Positions 49,747 through 61,070 of a stretch of 64,000 nucleotides of DNA are shown here, one piece after another. The stretch is from contig JARHVA010000639.1 of the NCBI GenBank assembly GCA_037957365.1, positions 3,569,501 through 3,633,500 of the forward strand, given 5' to 3'. This DNA is from Torreya grandis. Lineage: Eukaryota; Streptophyta; Pinopsida; Cupressales; Taxaceae. The first letter of the stretch is position 1. Every line of letters begins with the position of its first letter. Made by a program: the position numbers and the translations under genes. The notes beneath the pieces are model-generated. The model searched no databases. It was not told the origin of the DNA and saw only the letters and a list, made by a program, of their open reading frames with translations.

Positions 49747-50550
49747 ATATTTTTACGTGGAAACCCAATGTGTGAAAAACCATAGAGAACAATCTCAAGT
49801 ATATTAATGAGAACCAACTGAAATTATAAAGTTCATAATCACCAACCTGTAAGAGCACCAACCCCTTTACCAAACACCAACACAATAGTTATTTGTGAGC
49901 ACCAACCCACAAGAGCACCAACCCCTTGCAAAGATTTGTGAGCACTAACCCACAAGAACACCAACCCCTCTTGTGTATAAAACACAACTATCTCTCAATG
50001 TTTCTTTCTCAACAAATGATATAACTCTTCAATATCTCTTTCTATTCTCTCCTCTTTTCTTATATAAAATAATTGTAAACCATGCACTCTCTTCCATATT
50101 GCAAATGACTTCTCAAGTCTTTATTTATAGCTTTCCTAATGACCTTTGACATTCAACCTTTGTGACTCTTCAATCCACATGGAAAATAGTGTCAAACTTG
50201 CATGACCATTTGAATCCTTTCATTTGAAAAGTCACAGGGTGACCCTTCATGAGAAAATGTGTACTTTCCCCTTTTGTCTTTATTTGGTGACTCTTCAAAT
50301 TCTTCAAGGTGAATCTTCATGGAAAAAATTCATCCTTTCCCTATTTTTTCTTTATCTCATGACTTTTTGACTTCTTCATGGTCCCTCTTTTTGACTTTAT
50401 GCAACCAAAAATATATTCATTAATATTAAATAAATATCAACACATTTAGCTAAAATATGAACATTAAAAACACCTTTAGTCAATAAATGCTATGGGGCCT
50501 TTGTAACCAATAATGCTAGACCTTTGACATCAATTAAAATATTTCCAGTA
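49532..50550 (-). repeat. 3' LTR of the copia element
   Basis: 1019 bp. On the minus strand it starts TACTGGAAATATT (TG mutated to TA). It contains a GA tract at 49,665-49,745 and three AGAGCACCAACCC-like repeats. Confidence 0.93.
49665..49745. repeat. (GA)n microsatellite within the 3' LTR
   Basis: An 81-base perfect GA run. The 5' LTR has one at the matching place, 91 bases long. Confidence 0.97.
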
Positions 50551-50562
50551 ATCTCCCTCTTT
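50551..50562 (-). other. polypurine tract of the copia element
   Basis: On the minus strand AAAGAGGGAGAT lies directly before the 3' LTR. Confidence 0.85.
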
Positions 50563-51039
50563 ATCATTGATGGCAACCTCAAACTAAAACTACCACATCT
50601 TGAAACATGTATTGTACATGTCAACCTACACATACTACCATCCGAGAAACATATAGTAACTCCCCCTTACTATAGCATCTTGTATCTATTTTTGTACTTA
50701 TTCCTATACCTATTTTTGTACCTATTTATATACATGATCATGTTCTTCTCCCCCATTGACATCAATGGCAAAGGGTCTATCCTAGAGCTAACACTTAGCT
50801 CCCCCTCAACTGATGTTAATCCTCAATGGTAAGAAGTAAAATAAATTAATCACAACTTCTCCCATAGATACTTGAATGTGTCTTTTGGTAGTGCCTTTAT
50901 GAAAATATATACAATCTATTCTATAGTACTAATATATTCTATTTTAACTTGTTGATCTACCACCTACTCTCTCAAAAATTGATATCTGATAGGAATATGT
51001 TTTATTCTTTAATGCATCACTAGATTCTTAGAAATATTA

Positions 51040-51490
51040 ATAGCACTTGTGTTGTCATAAAAATAGAGATAGGTTCATCATATTTTATCTTGATGTCTTC
51101 TAAAGTTTGCTTCATCCAAAGCACTTGAGTAAAACACAACACTGCTACAATATATTTTTCTTTAGCTATAGAAAGTGATATTGAGTTCTAATTCTTTCTT
51201 AGCCATGATACTAAGCTATCACTGAGGAAGGAAGCTCCTCCATTTGTACTCTTTTTTTCATCTAAACAACTTTCCCTATCTAAATTTGTATAAGTAATTA
51301 AAGTGAAATGTCTACCTATGGGATACCACAATCCATAATCCAATGTCCCCTTAACATATCTAAATATTCTCTTCACCAACTAAACATGACTCTCCTTCAG
51401 AGCTACCTGATATCTCACAACCATGCCTACTTCATGCATGATTTCTAGCCTTGATGATGTCAAATATAAAATACTATCAATCATATATCT
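51040..51490 (-). pseudogene. copia RNase H
   Basis: The minus strand reads 'VKRIFRYVKGTLDYGLWYP' (about 51,378-51,322), then 'TYTNLDRESCLDEKKSTNGG' (about 51,295-51,236), 'SFLSDSLVSWLRKN' and, past a stop, 'NSISLSIAKEKYIV'. These follow the copia RNase H pattern: R.lrYlkGT..yGl.y, then gy.DaDwAg..d.rkSt.G, then lvsW.skkQ..valSt.EAEY. The Asp of 'y.D.D' reads Asn, and Glu residues of 'EAEY' are replaced by Lys, so catalysis should be lost. RNase H removes the RNA template during reverse transcription. It follows RT in order. Confidence 0.88.
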
Positions 51491-51499
51491 ATACAAATA

Positions 51500-52330
51500 T
51501 TAATTTGCAATAGGTGAATCTTCATCTTCACTCACCTTGTTCCCTATACTCATTAGTGTGCCAACTAGTGCACAATCCTCAAAACTAATTTTTTTCAACA
51601 TTTTTTTGGTATACTTACTTTGAGATATGAAAATTCTTTTATCTGATTGAAATATTTGAAACCCTAATAAAAATGACAATTCTCCAAGCATATACATCTC
51701 AATTGTTTTTTACATATTATCAAAAAATTCTTTTGTCATCTTTTCAATGTTACCTCCAAATATTATGTCATCAACATATACCACAATAATCAATTGATGC
51801 TCACCTTCTATTTTGATGTAGAGATTACTGCCATCAAAACCTCTCCTGAAACCTTTATCATCTAGGTACTTATCAAGCCTTGCATACCAAGATCTGGGAG
51901 CTTGTTTCAATCCATACAATGCTTTTTTCAATTTACATACATAGTTACTATCATTTGAGAGAACAAATCCCTCAGGCTACTCAATGTAGAACTCCTCTTC
52001 TAGATTCCCATTCAATAAATTAGACTTGACATCCATTTGAAACACTTTGAAATTCTTAAACACTACATATACAAGAAACATTCTAATAGCCTATAGCCTT
52101 GCTACTAGTGCAAATGTTTCTTCAAAATCTATTCCCTCAATCTGAGCATATCCTTTACATACTAACCTTGATTATTCTTGGTAACTTCACCATCTTCATT
52201 CAACTTATTTTTGTATACCAATTTTTTTCCTATCACATTTTGACCTTTTGGTCTAGGCACCAATTCCCAAGTATCATTATTTTCTATCTACTTTAATTCT
52301 TCTTCCATTACGTTAACCCAATGCTCATCA
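51500..52330 (-). pseudogene. copia reverse transcriptase
   Basis: On the minus strand, the start near 52,320 reads like 'EHWVNVMEEELK' then 'NDTWELVPRPKGQNVIGKK', the RVT_2 entry motif (w..Am..El.al..n.TW.lv..P....v.gk.w). After a stop-rich middle, 'KKALYGLKQAPRSWYARLDK' is read at 51,928-51,869. 'QLIIVVYVDDIIFGG' at about 51,795-51,751 keeps both catalytic Asp. 'MYMLGELSFLLGFQI' and 'IFISQSKYTKKMLKK' follow. This is the strongest single domain in the window. Frame changes and stops split it into pieces. Confidence 0.95.
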
Positions 52331-52425
52331 TGTCTAGCTTTTAAAAAAGTTCTAGGCTAAATTCTGGATAGCAAATAAATATTAACTTTTTTAGATTCAC
52401 TTACCATCATTCTTCTAGTGAAAAA

Positions 52426-53680
52426 TCATTCATTTATGTTATTGATGATGTCACTTTCATTATGATTTATTTGGACATATTTAGATGGGGTTTTGGTGTC
52501 TTTTTTCTCCTTCTCATCTTCATTTAATTCTTCAAAATCTTCTTCTTCAATGATTTTAGGAGTGTCTACTAGATCACTGTCTCTTTGTGCTACATCTTCA
52601 TCTATCCTGACACTTTCACTTTCAAAAATCTTCTTAGTTCTTTTGTTATAACATTTAAAATCTTTAATTTTATAAGAATATCCAAGAAATATACCTTCAT
52701 TTGTTCTAGATTCAAACTTACCTAGTTTTTTATCAATTTTTTTTATGAAGCATCTACTATTGAAAAATATAAAATAATCAACTATAGTTGGTTTGTCTTT
52801 CCATAGCTCATATGGAGTATTTTCACTATTGAATATAAACAACTCTCTATTATAGAATGCACTATTGTACCTACTACCTCTCTCTAATAAAATAATCAAC
52901 TATAGTTGGTTTGCCTTTCCATAGCTCATAGAGAGTATTTTCACTATTGAATCTAAACAACTCTCTATTATAGAATGCACTATTGTACCTACTACCTCTC
53001 TCTAATATTTATCTAGTATATTGGGTTCATTTAGCATTGTCCTTACCATCTCCTGAACTATTAAATTTTTCTACTCAACTAATCTCTTCTATTATGGAGT
53101 TCTAGTTGTTAAATAATTTCTCTTTATCCCATGGTCTTCACAATACTCAATAAACTGATCTGACATGAACTATCTTCCTTGATCTGATCTTAGGCACTTA
53201 ATCTTCAAACTAGTTTCATTCTCAACTAAAGCCTTAAATGCTTTGAGGTGGCTGAAAGCTTATGATATTTTCTTCAAAAAAATCACCCAAGTCATATGTG
53301 TAAAATCATAAATAATCAACATGAACTATTTTTCACCTTGAGTAATTTGAGTTCTCATAGGTCCACATAGATCAGTGTGAACAAGTTCTAACAGCTGAGT
53401 AGTCAAGTATTCTTTTGTCTTAGATTTTCTTCTGGCCTACTTCCCATGCTGAAAAAGTTCACAAAGCATGTTGGAGGGATTTGTAATATTTGGAAGATCT
53501 CTAACTACTTATTTATTTCTAATATTAACAATATTTTCAAAATTTATGTGTCCCATTCTCCTGTGCCACATCTAACTTTCCTCAATATAACTCAAAAAGC
53601 ATCTTTGACCTTTGATATTTGATAACATATATAAATTATTGCCTATCCTCTAAGCATCTACAATCAACACATATAAATCT
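52426..53680 (-). pseudogene. copia integrase, with a 118-bp internal tandem duplication
   Basis: On the minus strand, 'MWHRRMGHINFENI' (about 53,570) is the GAG-pre-integrase motif. 'LELVHTDLCGPM' (about 53,380) holds the first catalytic Asp, and 'KCLRSDQG' (about 53,205) holds the second. Next comes a decayed 'TRTPQQNG.VER' motif, where the two Gln are stops. The C-terminal part, open for 157 codons from 52,899, reads 'TPYELWKDKPTIVDYFIFF' and 'NEGIFLGYSYKIKDFKCYNK', the copia 'P.e.w...kP.v..lr.fG' and 'GiFlGYs...Kayr.yn' motifs, and ends in an acidic tail. The enzyme inserts element cDNA into the genome. The duplication at 52,771-53,006 shifts the frame. Confidence 0.9.
52771..53006. repeat. 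118-bp tandem duplication in the integrase region
   Basis: AAAATAATCAACTATAG begins at 52,771 and again at 52,889, and the copies end at 52,888 and 53,006. They differ at only a few bases. 118 is not a multiple of three, so the duplication adds a frameshift. Confidence 0.92.
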
Positions 53681-53727
53681 TTTCTCTTTATTTCATAACC
53701 TTCTACATAAAACTTTAGTGTGTGTTC

Positions 53728-53980
53728 CTAATCACACATGTGACTTACACTCAATAGATTATACTTAATACTTTCTACATATAGAACATTTTCAATCTTA
53801 GTTCTACCATTATCCAAAATTAATGTACCTTTTCTAGCTACTCTAGTAGTGGTATTGTCTTTGAATTTCATTATGCCACCATTGATCTTCTTTAGAGTTA
53901 TGAACTTTTTATTGTCTCCTATCATGTGCATCGAACATCCACTATTGATGAAGCATGGATTTTCTTAATTTATTTCATGC
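53728..53980 (-). pseudogene. copia aspartic protease with Asn in place of the catalytic Asp
   Basis: The minus strand reads 'NPCFINSGCSMHMIGDNKKF' near 53,970-53,910. The family has 'D-S-G-C-S.HM.gd...F', and here the active-site Asp is Asn. It continues 'GGIMKFKDNTTTRVARKGT' and 'NGRTKIENVLYVESIKYNLL', matching 'g..v.fGd.....i.GkG.' and 'l..VLyvP.l..NLlS'. A 67-codon frame remains open. The enzyme matures the Gag-Pol polyprotein; this version should be inactive. It lies between gag and integrase. Confidence 0.92.
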
Positions 53981-54918
53981 AAAGCTATCTGGACTAACAT
54001 AGACTTTTCAAGTTGTTTCTTCTTCCATGAGCCTATCTAAACTTTTTTCTTGATGAATGGAGCCTTGAAACTCTGGTCTTTTTTGACTGAATTGAACATG
54101 CTTCTATAATACTAGGCTATGTGTCCAAAATTAATTCACTAATAACATACTATGGCCTCTTCATCAAATCTTGACAAAGGAGAAAAAGAGTTGTGGCTTC
54201 TACTTGAATCCGCATGAGTTTCTTTCTCCTTATTTCTAAATTTTTTAGCTCTTTTCTGACATTCTATTTTCTTATGATCATAACAATTATAATAAAAATA
54301 ATAACCATGAAAATAAAACCTATTATGATTTGTATATCTTTGACTTAATTGTCTTTTGTAGCTCTATTCCTTAGAGCCTTCTTTGTTTGATATGTCCTCT
54401 GTATTCTTAATTTCTTTCCTTATTGTTTCTTCTTTTGTAAGAGCTTCAACATAACTCTTTTTCTTTTCAAATTTGATGCTTATCTTATCTAATATTTATT
54501 TTTGACTTTATAATATCTTATTCAAAATATTAGTGTTATTCTCAAATTTTGAATCATTGGCTACTTTATCATTGATTACTTTATTTATTTTCTCAAGATC
54601 TATTTTTAAAGAAGTAATTTCAACAACATACTTTTCACATTCTTCACTTACCTTTTTGTAACTAGGCTGTTAGATCTTCTTCAGTCTTTTTGGTTTCTTC
54701 AACGTGTGCTTATATATCTTCAATTATTTCTTTTGACTCCTTTTTTTTTTCTCAATCTAGAGCTTCAATCTTTGATTCTTCTTCTCAAGAGCTTGTAATT
54801 CTTCTAAGGCACAAATGATTTCTCCTTCTAGATTCACCTCAGCTTCATCATGTTATTCTTCTTGATCATTTATACTTTTGCTTACAGAGGCATATTCATG
54901 TATGGTCATGAATAGAAT

Positions 54919-55896
54919 CTATTCTTCATCTGAGTTACTGACTCCACTATCTTTGGTTGAGCTAGGATATTTAGAATATAAACTCTTCTTCTTGAATCCC
55001 TTCTTGAATTTGCCTTTGAAGTTCTTCATGTATGTATACTTTCCTTCTTCATTGTCACCATTATTCTTATCTAGGCATGTAGCTACACAATGTCCAATCT
55101 TACCATGTTTAAAACATTTAAATGGTAATTTTATTTGATATTTACCTATACCCTTTTTTGGATTGCAAATGAATATAAGCTCCATTGTCATATTCCTCAT
55201 CACTAGAGCTGTCACTTGATTCTTAAATTTTAGCTTTGTCTATTTCTTTGATGTCTTGAAATCAGCTTCCCTCTTTAAGGGTTTTTCTTGTTCAATCTGC
55301 ATTTCATATGCTGTAAGAATACCATGTAGTTCATCCATGTTTAGCTTGGCTAGATCCTTTATCTCCTTGATTGCTGAAACTTTTGCATCATATCTCAATG
55401 GTAGAGATCTCAAAACCTTTTGTACCATTGTTGATTCTTCTTACTTTTATCTAAGGCTTTAAATCTAATTAACTATTTGATCAACATACAAAAGATAACT
55501 TGCTATATTTTCTTCCTCTTCCATATTCAAACTCTCAAACTATCTTCTGAAACTCTAGAGCTTAGCTTGTTAAAACTTTCCATCACCTTTGTAAATATTT
55601 TCAAGATTTACCCAAGTCTCATGAGAATATTTGCATTGCATAACTTTAACAAATTTTCATTCACATATACTACATAAAATATCATTTAAATCTTTATCAT
55701 TATTTTCACTTGCCTTCTTTTACACTAGAGTAGTTACAAGTGTATGTGGCTCTTCATATTCCTCCACCATTGCTTGCCAAATGTCGAATCTAATGGCCAT
55801 CAAGTAAGTACTCATCCTTATGCTCCAAAATGCATAATTTATCCCATCAAACAAAAGTGATTTATTTGTATAAAAACCTTCATATGATCTAGCCAT
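54919..55896 (-). pseudogene. copia gag with altered zinc knuckle
   Basis: From the Met at 55,896, about 50 bases after the PBS, the minus strand reads 'LLFDGINYAFWSIRMSTYL', the copia gag entry motif (f.G.NY..W...m..yL). Stops follow near codon 66 and later. The frame 55,428-55,240 reads 'VLRSLPLRYDAKVSAIKE' and 'DELHGILTAYEMQI', matching 'L.sLp..y...v..i.e...' and 'eL.g.L...E'. Near 55,120 'KCFKHGKIGHCVATC' is the RNA-binding zinc knuckle, with the second Cys replaced by His (C-X2-H-X4-H-X4-C). The protein would form the virus-like particle. This start is chosen because it follows the PBS and opens the motif. Confidence 0.92.
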
Positions 55897-55945
55897 CGTG
55901 TTTTCCCTGATCTACCTTCAAGCTGTTAAACTCTTTCCAAAAGAA

Positions 55946-55960
55946 CCTGCTCTGATACTA
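55946..55960 (-). other. primer-binding site of the copia element
   Basis: On the minus strand TAGTATCAGAGCAGG lies two bases after the 5' LTR end. It is the initiator-Met tRNA type TGGTATCAGAGC with one change. Confidence 0.9.
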
Positions 55961-55962
55961 AT

Positions 55963-56097
55963 TGTTAATCACAAGATATATTGAAAGGGAGGGGTGAATC
56001 AGTATATCATATATCTTATAAATATTTTACTTAATCAAACTCCACTTAACCATACATTCAAGATATGTAATAAAATTGAAACAATAATATACACCGC

Positions 56098-56195
<98 letters not shown>

Positions 56196-56962
56196 TTACA
56201 TGGAAACCCAATGTGGGAAAAATAATGGAGAACAATCTCAAGTATATGAATGAGCACCAACTGAAATTATAAAGTTAAAAAGAACCAACTTTCAAGAGCA
56301 CCAACCCCTTTTTTGAGCACCAACCCACAAGAGCATCAACCCCTTGCAAATATTTGTGATCACTAACCCATAGGAGCACCAACCCCTCTTTTGTATAAAA
56401 CACAACTATCTCTCAATGTTGATTTCTCAATAAATGATATAAATCTACAATATCTCTTTCTATTCTCTCCTCTTTTCTAATATAAAATAATTACAAACCA
56501 TGCACTCTCTTGCATATTAAAAATGGGTACTCAAGCCTTTATTTATAGTTTTCCAAATGACCTTTAGCATTCACCATTTGTGACTCTTCAATCCACATGG
56601 AAAATGGTGCCAAACTTACATGACCCTTCGAATCCTTTCATTTGAAAATTCACATGGTGACCCTTCATAATCAAATGCATCTTTCCCCTTTTGTCTTTAT
56701 TTGGTGACTCTTCAAATTCCTCAAGGTCACTCTTCATGGAAAAAATGTATACTTCTTTTATCTTTATCTCATGATTCTTTGACTTATTCATTGGCCCTCT
56801 TTTTGAATTTATTAAACCAAAAATATATTCATTAATATTAAATAAATATCAACACATTTAGCCAAAATATGAACATTAAAAACACCTTTAGATAATAAAT
56901 GCTATGGGTCCTTTGTCACCAACAATGCTAGACCTTTGACATCAATGACAATATTTATAACA
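55963..56962 (-). repeat. 5' LTR of the copia element
   Basis: 1000 bp. On the minus strand it starts TGTTATAAATATT and ends AACA. It contains the GA tract 56,100-56,190 and AGAGCACCAACCC-like repeats. Confidence 0.93.
56100..56190. repeat. (GA)n microsatellite within the 5' LTR
   Basis: A 91-base GA run (CT on the transcribed minus strand), the counterpart of the one at 49,665-49,745. Confidence 0.97.
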
Positions 56963-56967
56963 TACAA

Positions 56968-59900
56968 GACTTTTATAGGGGTATATTATGGGTATTATAT
57001 GATGTAATAGGATGTATCATGGTCTTAACAATGTTATTTAATGTGTCATTATATTTATCATGGCCACTTTTTAGTCCTTTATGCCTTATGTCATCCTTAA
57101 TGTCATTTTTGAGCCATTAATGAAGATCGGATGGTTTTCCTAAGTAAAAAAGTGTATAAAGATGCCTTTAAACGTCTTATATGTCAGAATCCTATCAGAG
57201 GTGGAAGTATCTAAATAAAAATGTGCATATTCCTAAGTGAGATCAAGAAAATAGTTGAAAACAGGAGAATTTGGGTAGTTGTACAACTTATGCAAGTGTT
57301 TTGTTGTGAAATGAATATTAATCTTCCATAAGTTCAATTATACATTTTATCATCTTTGAAAGTCCCAAAATTATCATAAAACCATTTTGCTCCTCCATTA
57401 CTCTTCTTGGCATGCAAAATTGCTTAACAAGTTTTCTCATGGTACGACCAATAAGAGAGGAATTAGGTCAAATGCCTATGAGGGATACTAATAAACTTAG
57501 TATCATTCCATTTCATGGTATGATTTTAAGTATTTTATAGTTGTGCTTCATGGACCATTGTTTACAAGTTGACTACTTTTTTTTTGTATGCTTATCACAT
57601 ACCCTATAGGTTTCTCTCCTTGTTTGAGATGGTACATACAAAAAAATTGATGAAATTATTTCTAAGAGGTGTGTACATTATTATATAATGGATTTAATCC
57701 CTGGTTACATGGGTGGAGATGAATTTATGATTCAAACATCTCAATTTGCTAATTGAGATCATCAATGGAGTTATAGGTATGTTCCATCAACTGCAAAGGT
57801 TTTCCTTTCTTTAAGTGCTTTAAAGAAAAAGTGTATTGATGTTTCATGATTTTAATAAGTCATGAAAATAAACCTTCCTTATAAATCATAGTCTCAAAGG
57901 TTAACATAAATGAATATGTAGTTATATATGGAACACTATCAGACCTTCATGTAGGTATTCGCCTATAGTCAGGTGTATGAAAGTTTTGAGAATAGTCATG
58001 GAGATGTAATGAGGAGTTTTAATAGGTTTTAAAAACTCTTATAATATGAGAAATAAATCTAATGTATTCAAATGATATATAATAGACTATGACAACCAAT
58101 TCAAACTCTATACATAGTCATGTAGCCTGATATGCACCTATAAGTACCACACATAAGACTGGGCAAGTTGGAATGCAAGTGTTGAAACTAGTTTGAAGTC
58201 TCAAAAGGTGGAGAATATAAATATATACTAATAAGATCTCTAGGATTGGTTATGAAAATAATTCATTAGGCACACAGTCTTACATCATGCCTTTACAATT
58301 CCATCTACTAATGTACACCTAAAGGTGGACCAAACAGAGGAGAGAACATTGAAACATTAGATGATTGAACTTGTTTGAAAATTAATCAAGGTATTAAAGT
58401 GTTTAAGGTGCCATAATAATAAATATTATATTAGTATATTGGAAATGAGACTTGAATCATGTTTATAACTAGAGCAAGTGAGTTTAGGGAGTGCCCTCTT
58501 TGCATCTTCCTCTCATCATTATCATATCTTGATTTTAGACCTTACTACTTGGGAGTTCCCTCTATCTAAAATAGAAGAAAGGGCACTTCTCCTATCTACT
58601 TAGTTAATACAATGTTATTAGTGGTAGTTTTAGGTCATGTATATGATATGTACCAATTTTTATATCTTGTATATGGAAGGTAATAATTAATCCAACTTCA
58701 TAAGATATAATTCTAAAATTAATGACACTAGGATTTGTTTTTAACATCAAAAAACATGTAAAATACCCCATAGTCACGACAAACCACTCAGAGGTCATTA
58801 TGAGTAACAAAGCACAAACTAAGCCTACTTGGCCTAGACTAGGAATAAACCCGTAAAGTGAGTGTAGTCTCATTTATATCACTAAAAAAACATTAAAATT
58901 AATTGGAGTAATTTAAAGGGTAGATATAAGGTGATTTAAAAAATTTATTTTGCATAGCATCCTCATAGAGAGGTCATTTATTGGCTTAAAAACAACTCAA
59001 GGTACATAGAATGTAGGGAAGAGCTCAAGAAGGCATCTTTGGAATCTCATATATGTAGAGATTCTTAGGATGGATGTCTAAGGAGTTTTTATATGTTTAA
59101 GAGTCTCTTAAACAATATTCTAGTGGAATTTTTTTGAGGATTGATCATCAAACTTTTATGAAAAATGCTAATGGTCAAAACCACCTTAAACCCTCTAAAA
59201 CCCTAGTTAATGCCCCATTGGGAAAGAAAAAGAATAAAATTAATCCAAATGAGTTGGTATGACTTGGAAAGATATTGTAAATTGTATAGGACTTGCCCAT
59301 GCTCCTTCCCATCAAGTTGTCTTGCACCCTATTTGTACAAATAGGGTATATAACTAGTTTTCCTGACAAAATTTTAGTGTTTTAGGTTCAAGGGAGATTT
59401 AAAGAGTGAGGATCACTTTGGGAGATAAATTTGGACCTAATATAACCCCTAATTTTCATATATTACTTCATACAAGTACATAAGTACCTCTGCAAGCACT
59501 TTCACTACAAGCAGTCCAAATTGGCATAATGAATAGAAAGTGGTCACCAAGTGAGAAGGTGATAAATCCAATTGGGAGGAATTTTAAGGTATACCTAATG
59601 GATTTATGGATAGGAGGACTCTTGAAATGTGTCACACCACCCCATTTATAGATTGTATTGTAAAATTGAAGTTTACTTGAATGACAAGGGTGAAAAATGA
59701 GTGAAAGAAGGTGATGGTGATTATAAGTAGTGAGAACACTTATCCAAAAGAATATCAATGATTAGGGACACATAAGATGTATTTTAGAGATTTTTATTAA
59801 CCCTTTAATCATATTTCACATGTGGCAATTGTTCCTAGTCTACTTTGGAGTGCTCAAGAGAAATTAATGATGAAAGTAGGTTCCAAATAGGTAGTTAAAG

Positions 59901-60890
59901 AGTCTTATGCCAGATTTGAGGCATTTTCATGACTTGAAGGTATATTTGTCCAAAGAGACATTTAATTTCTTATTAAATACTATAATCCTTTACAAAATAA
60001 ATTATTCTCATGACTTGACATGTTGCATTGTGACCCTTGAGCTTCACTTCTCTCTCTCCACTCTCACATTCTATAAGCACTAGCCATTTTAGCTCTTGTA
60101 TGCTAATTCCACACCTAGTATGGTGAAGTCCTAGTTTAATGTTTTATTTTGTCTTTGAATAATACATTAAACCTAGTTTTGAGTTAATAAACATATGATC
60201 TGAGTGTGTAAATTGACGTATGGTGAGGTCTAGTGATAAGCAACTATCTTTGTCTTCTCCTTATCTTTTCATGTTTGTTGTAAGAGGTTTTGATTATAAC
60301 ATGTCATATGGAGTGTAGCTAGTGTTTTTGTCTTTATTAAAGTCTTAAAGTGTCCTTAGAGTTTGTAATTTGACCTCTGGTCTACCTACCTTGATTATTC
60401 TTATGCATATCACCTCTATATTTAAATATGAATGTTAGAACATCTTAGGACTTTGAAGCTAGTGTTGTATGTCTTATTTATTAGTGTAAGAGTGTAATGA
60501 TATTGTGGAAATCCTTATGGTGTATCATGACCTTATTAAATTTTACTTTAATTAATATTTATACCCATTTTCACACAAGCAATCATTTAGTGTAGGTGAT
60601 AAGCACTTTAAGGTCAATCTAGGGAGCTAGCCCTTAAATCTAGAGGTCTACCTCTACTATAGGTAGCCCATAGGCCTAGAGGTATTATAGTGTTTCCCAA
60701 ATATTATAGTACACTTGATAAACAGCCTATAGGGTGAAATATTTTATGTAAACAAAAACTTCAACCTATCTTCCCATTGTCTCATCATGCAGTCCTTTAT
60801 GAAAATTCAACCATGACCTAGATCATTCAAATAACTAGACTTCTTAGTAGTCTTCAAATTCTATCTTTATATATTGAGACTGATGCAAAA
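56968..60890. other. AT-rich sequence without recognised genes
   Basis: About 3.9 kb in which I found no coding motif on either strand. One perfect palindrome is listed separately. If the LTR-like repeats at 43.9 and 61.1 kb are ends of one minus-strand element, this would be its degraded interior. Confidence 0.35.
59327..59346. repeat. perfect 20-bp palindrome beside a TATA-like sequence
   Basis: The arm CCCTATTTGT is followed at once by its reverse complement. The next bases read ATATAAC, a TATA-like motif (GGGTATATAAC) on the plus strand. Its function is unknown. Confidence 0.75.
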
Positions 60891-61053
60891 AAAAAATTGT
60901 CATGAAAAATATTTTTAGACTCAACAATCATCCAACATAATTTATTATTTCATAGGTTGATAAACATACTAATCTTGTAACTCACCTTCACAAACGTATC
61001 CATATGATGCTTCTAGGATCACCTTCAAGCTATCAAGACTTATCCAAAGGACT

Positions 61054-61066
61054 TGATTTGATACCG
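61054..61066 (-). other. probable decayed primer-binding site
   Basis: On the minus strand CGGTATCAAATC follows the end of the LTR-like repeat. It fits a worn initiator-Met PBS (TGGTATCAGAGC). About 50 bases further comes a weak copia-gag-like start. Confidence 0.4.
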
Positions 61067-61070
61067 TAAG

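Larger units (their letters stand above)
49532..56962 (-). mobile_element. full-length, inactive Ty1/copia retrotransposon
   Basis: Two LTRs of about 1.0 kb (49,532-50,550 and 55,963-56,962) enclose gag, protease, integrase, RT and RNase H, in the copia order, on the minus strand. The target duplications read TATAA (49,527-49,531) and TACAA (56,963-56,967), one base apart. The primer-binding site and polypurine tract are both present. RT motifs such as 'VYVDDIIFGG' and 'MLGELSFLLGFQI' resemble the Tork/SIRE branch. Every domain carries stops or altered key residues, so the copy is dead. It is nested in older LTR-like DNA. Confidence 0.95.

Noticed and set aside
49625..49885. Minus-strand frame of 86 codons with a long Ser-Leu repeat
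   Set aside because: It is only the translation of the (GA)n microsatellite in the copia 3' LTR. The same applies to the frames at 56,027-56,260.
50524..50832. 102-codon plus-strand frame with Leu-Phe-Leu-Tyr repeats
   Set aside because: It crosses the copia LTR/PPT boundary on the antisense strand. The repeats come from a short 'ctatttttgta' tandem.
54878..55138. 86-codon plus-strand frame
   Set aside because: Antisense to copia gag, whose zinc knuckle lies on the minus strand here.
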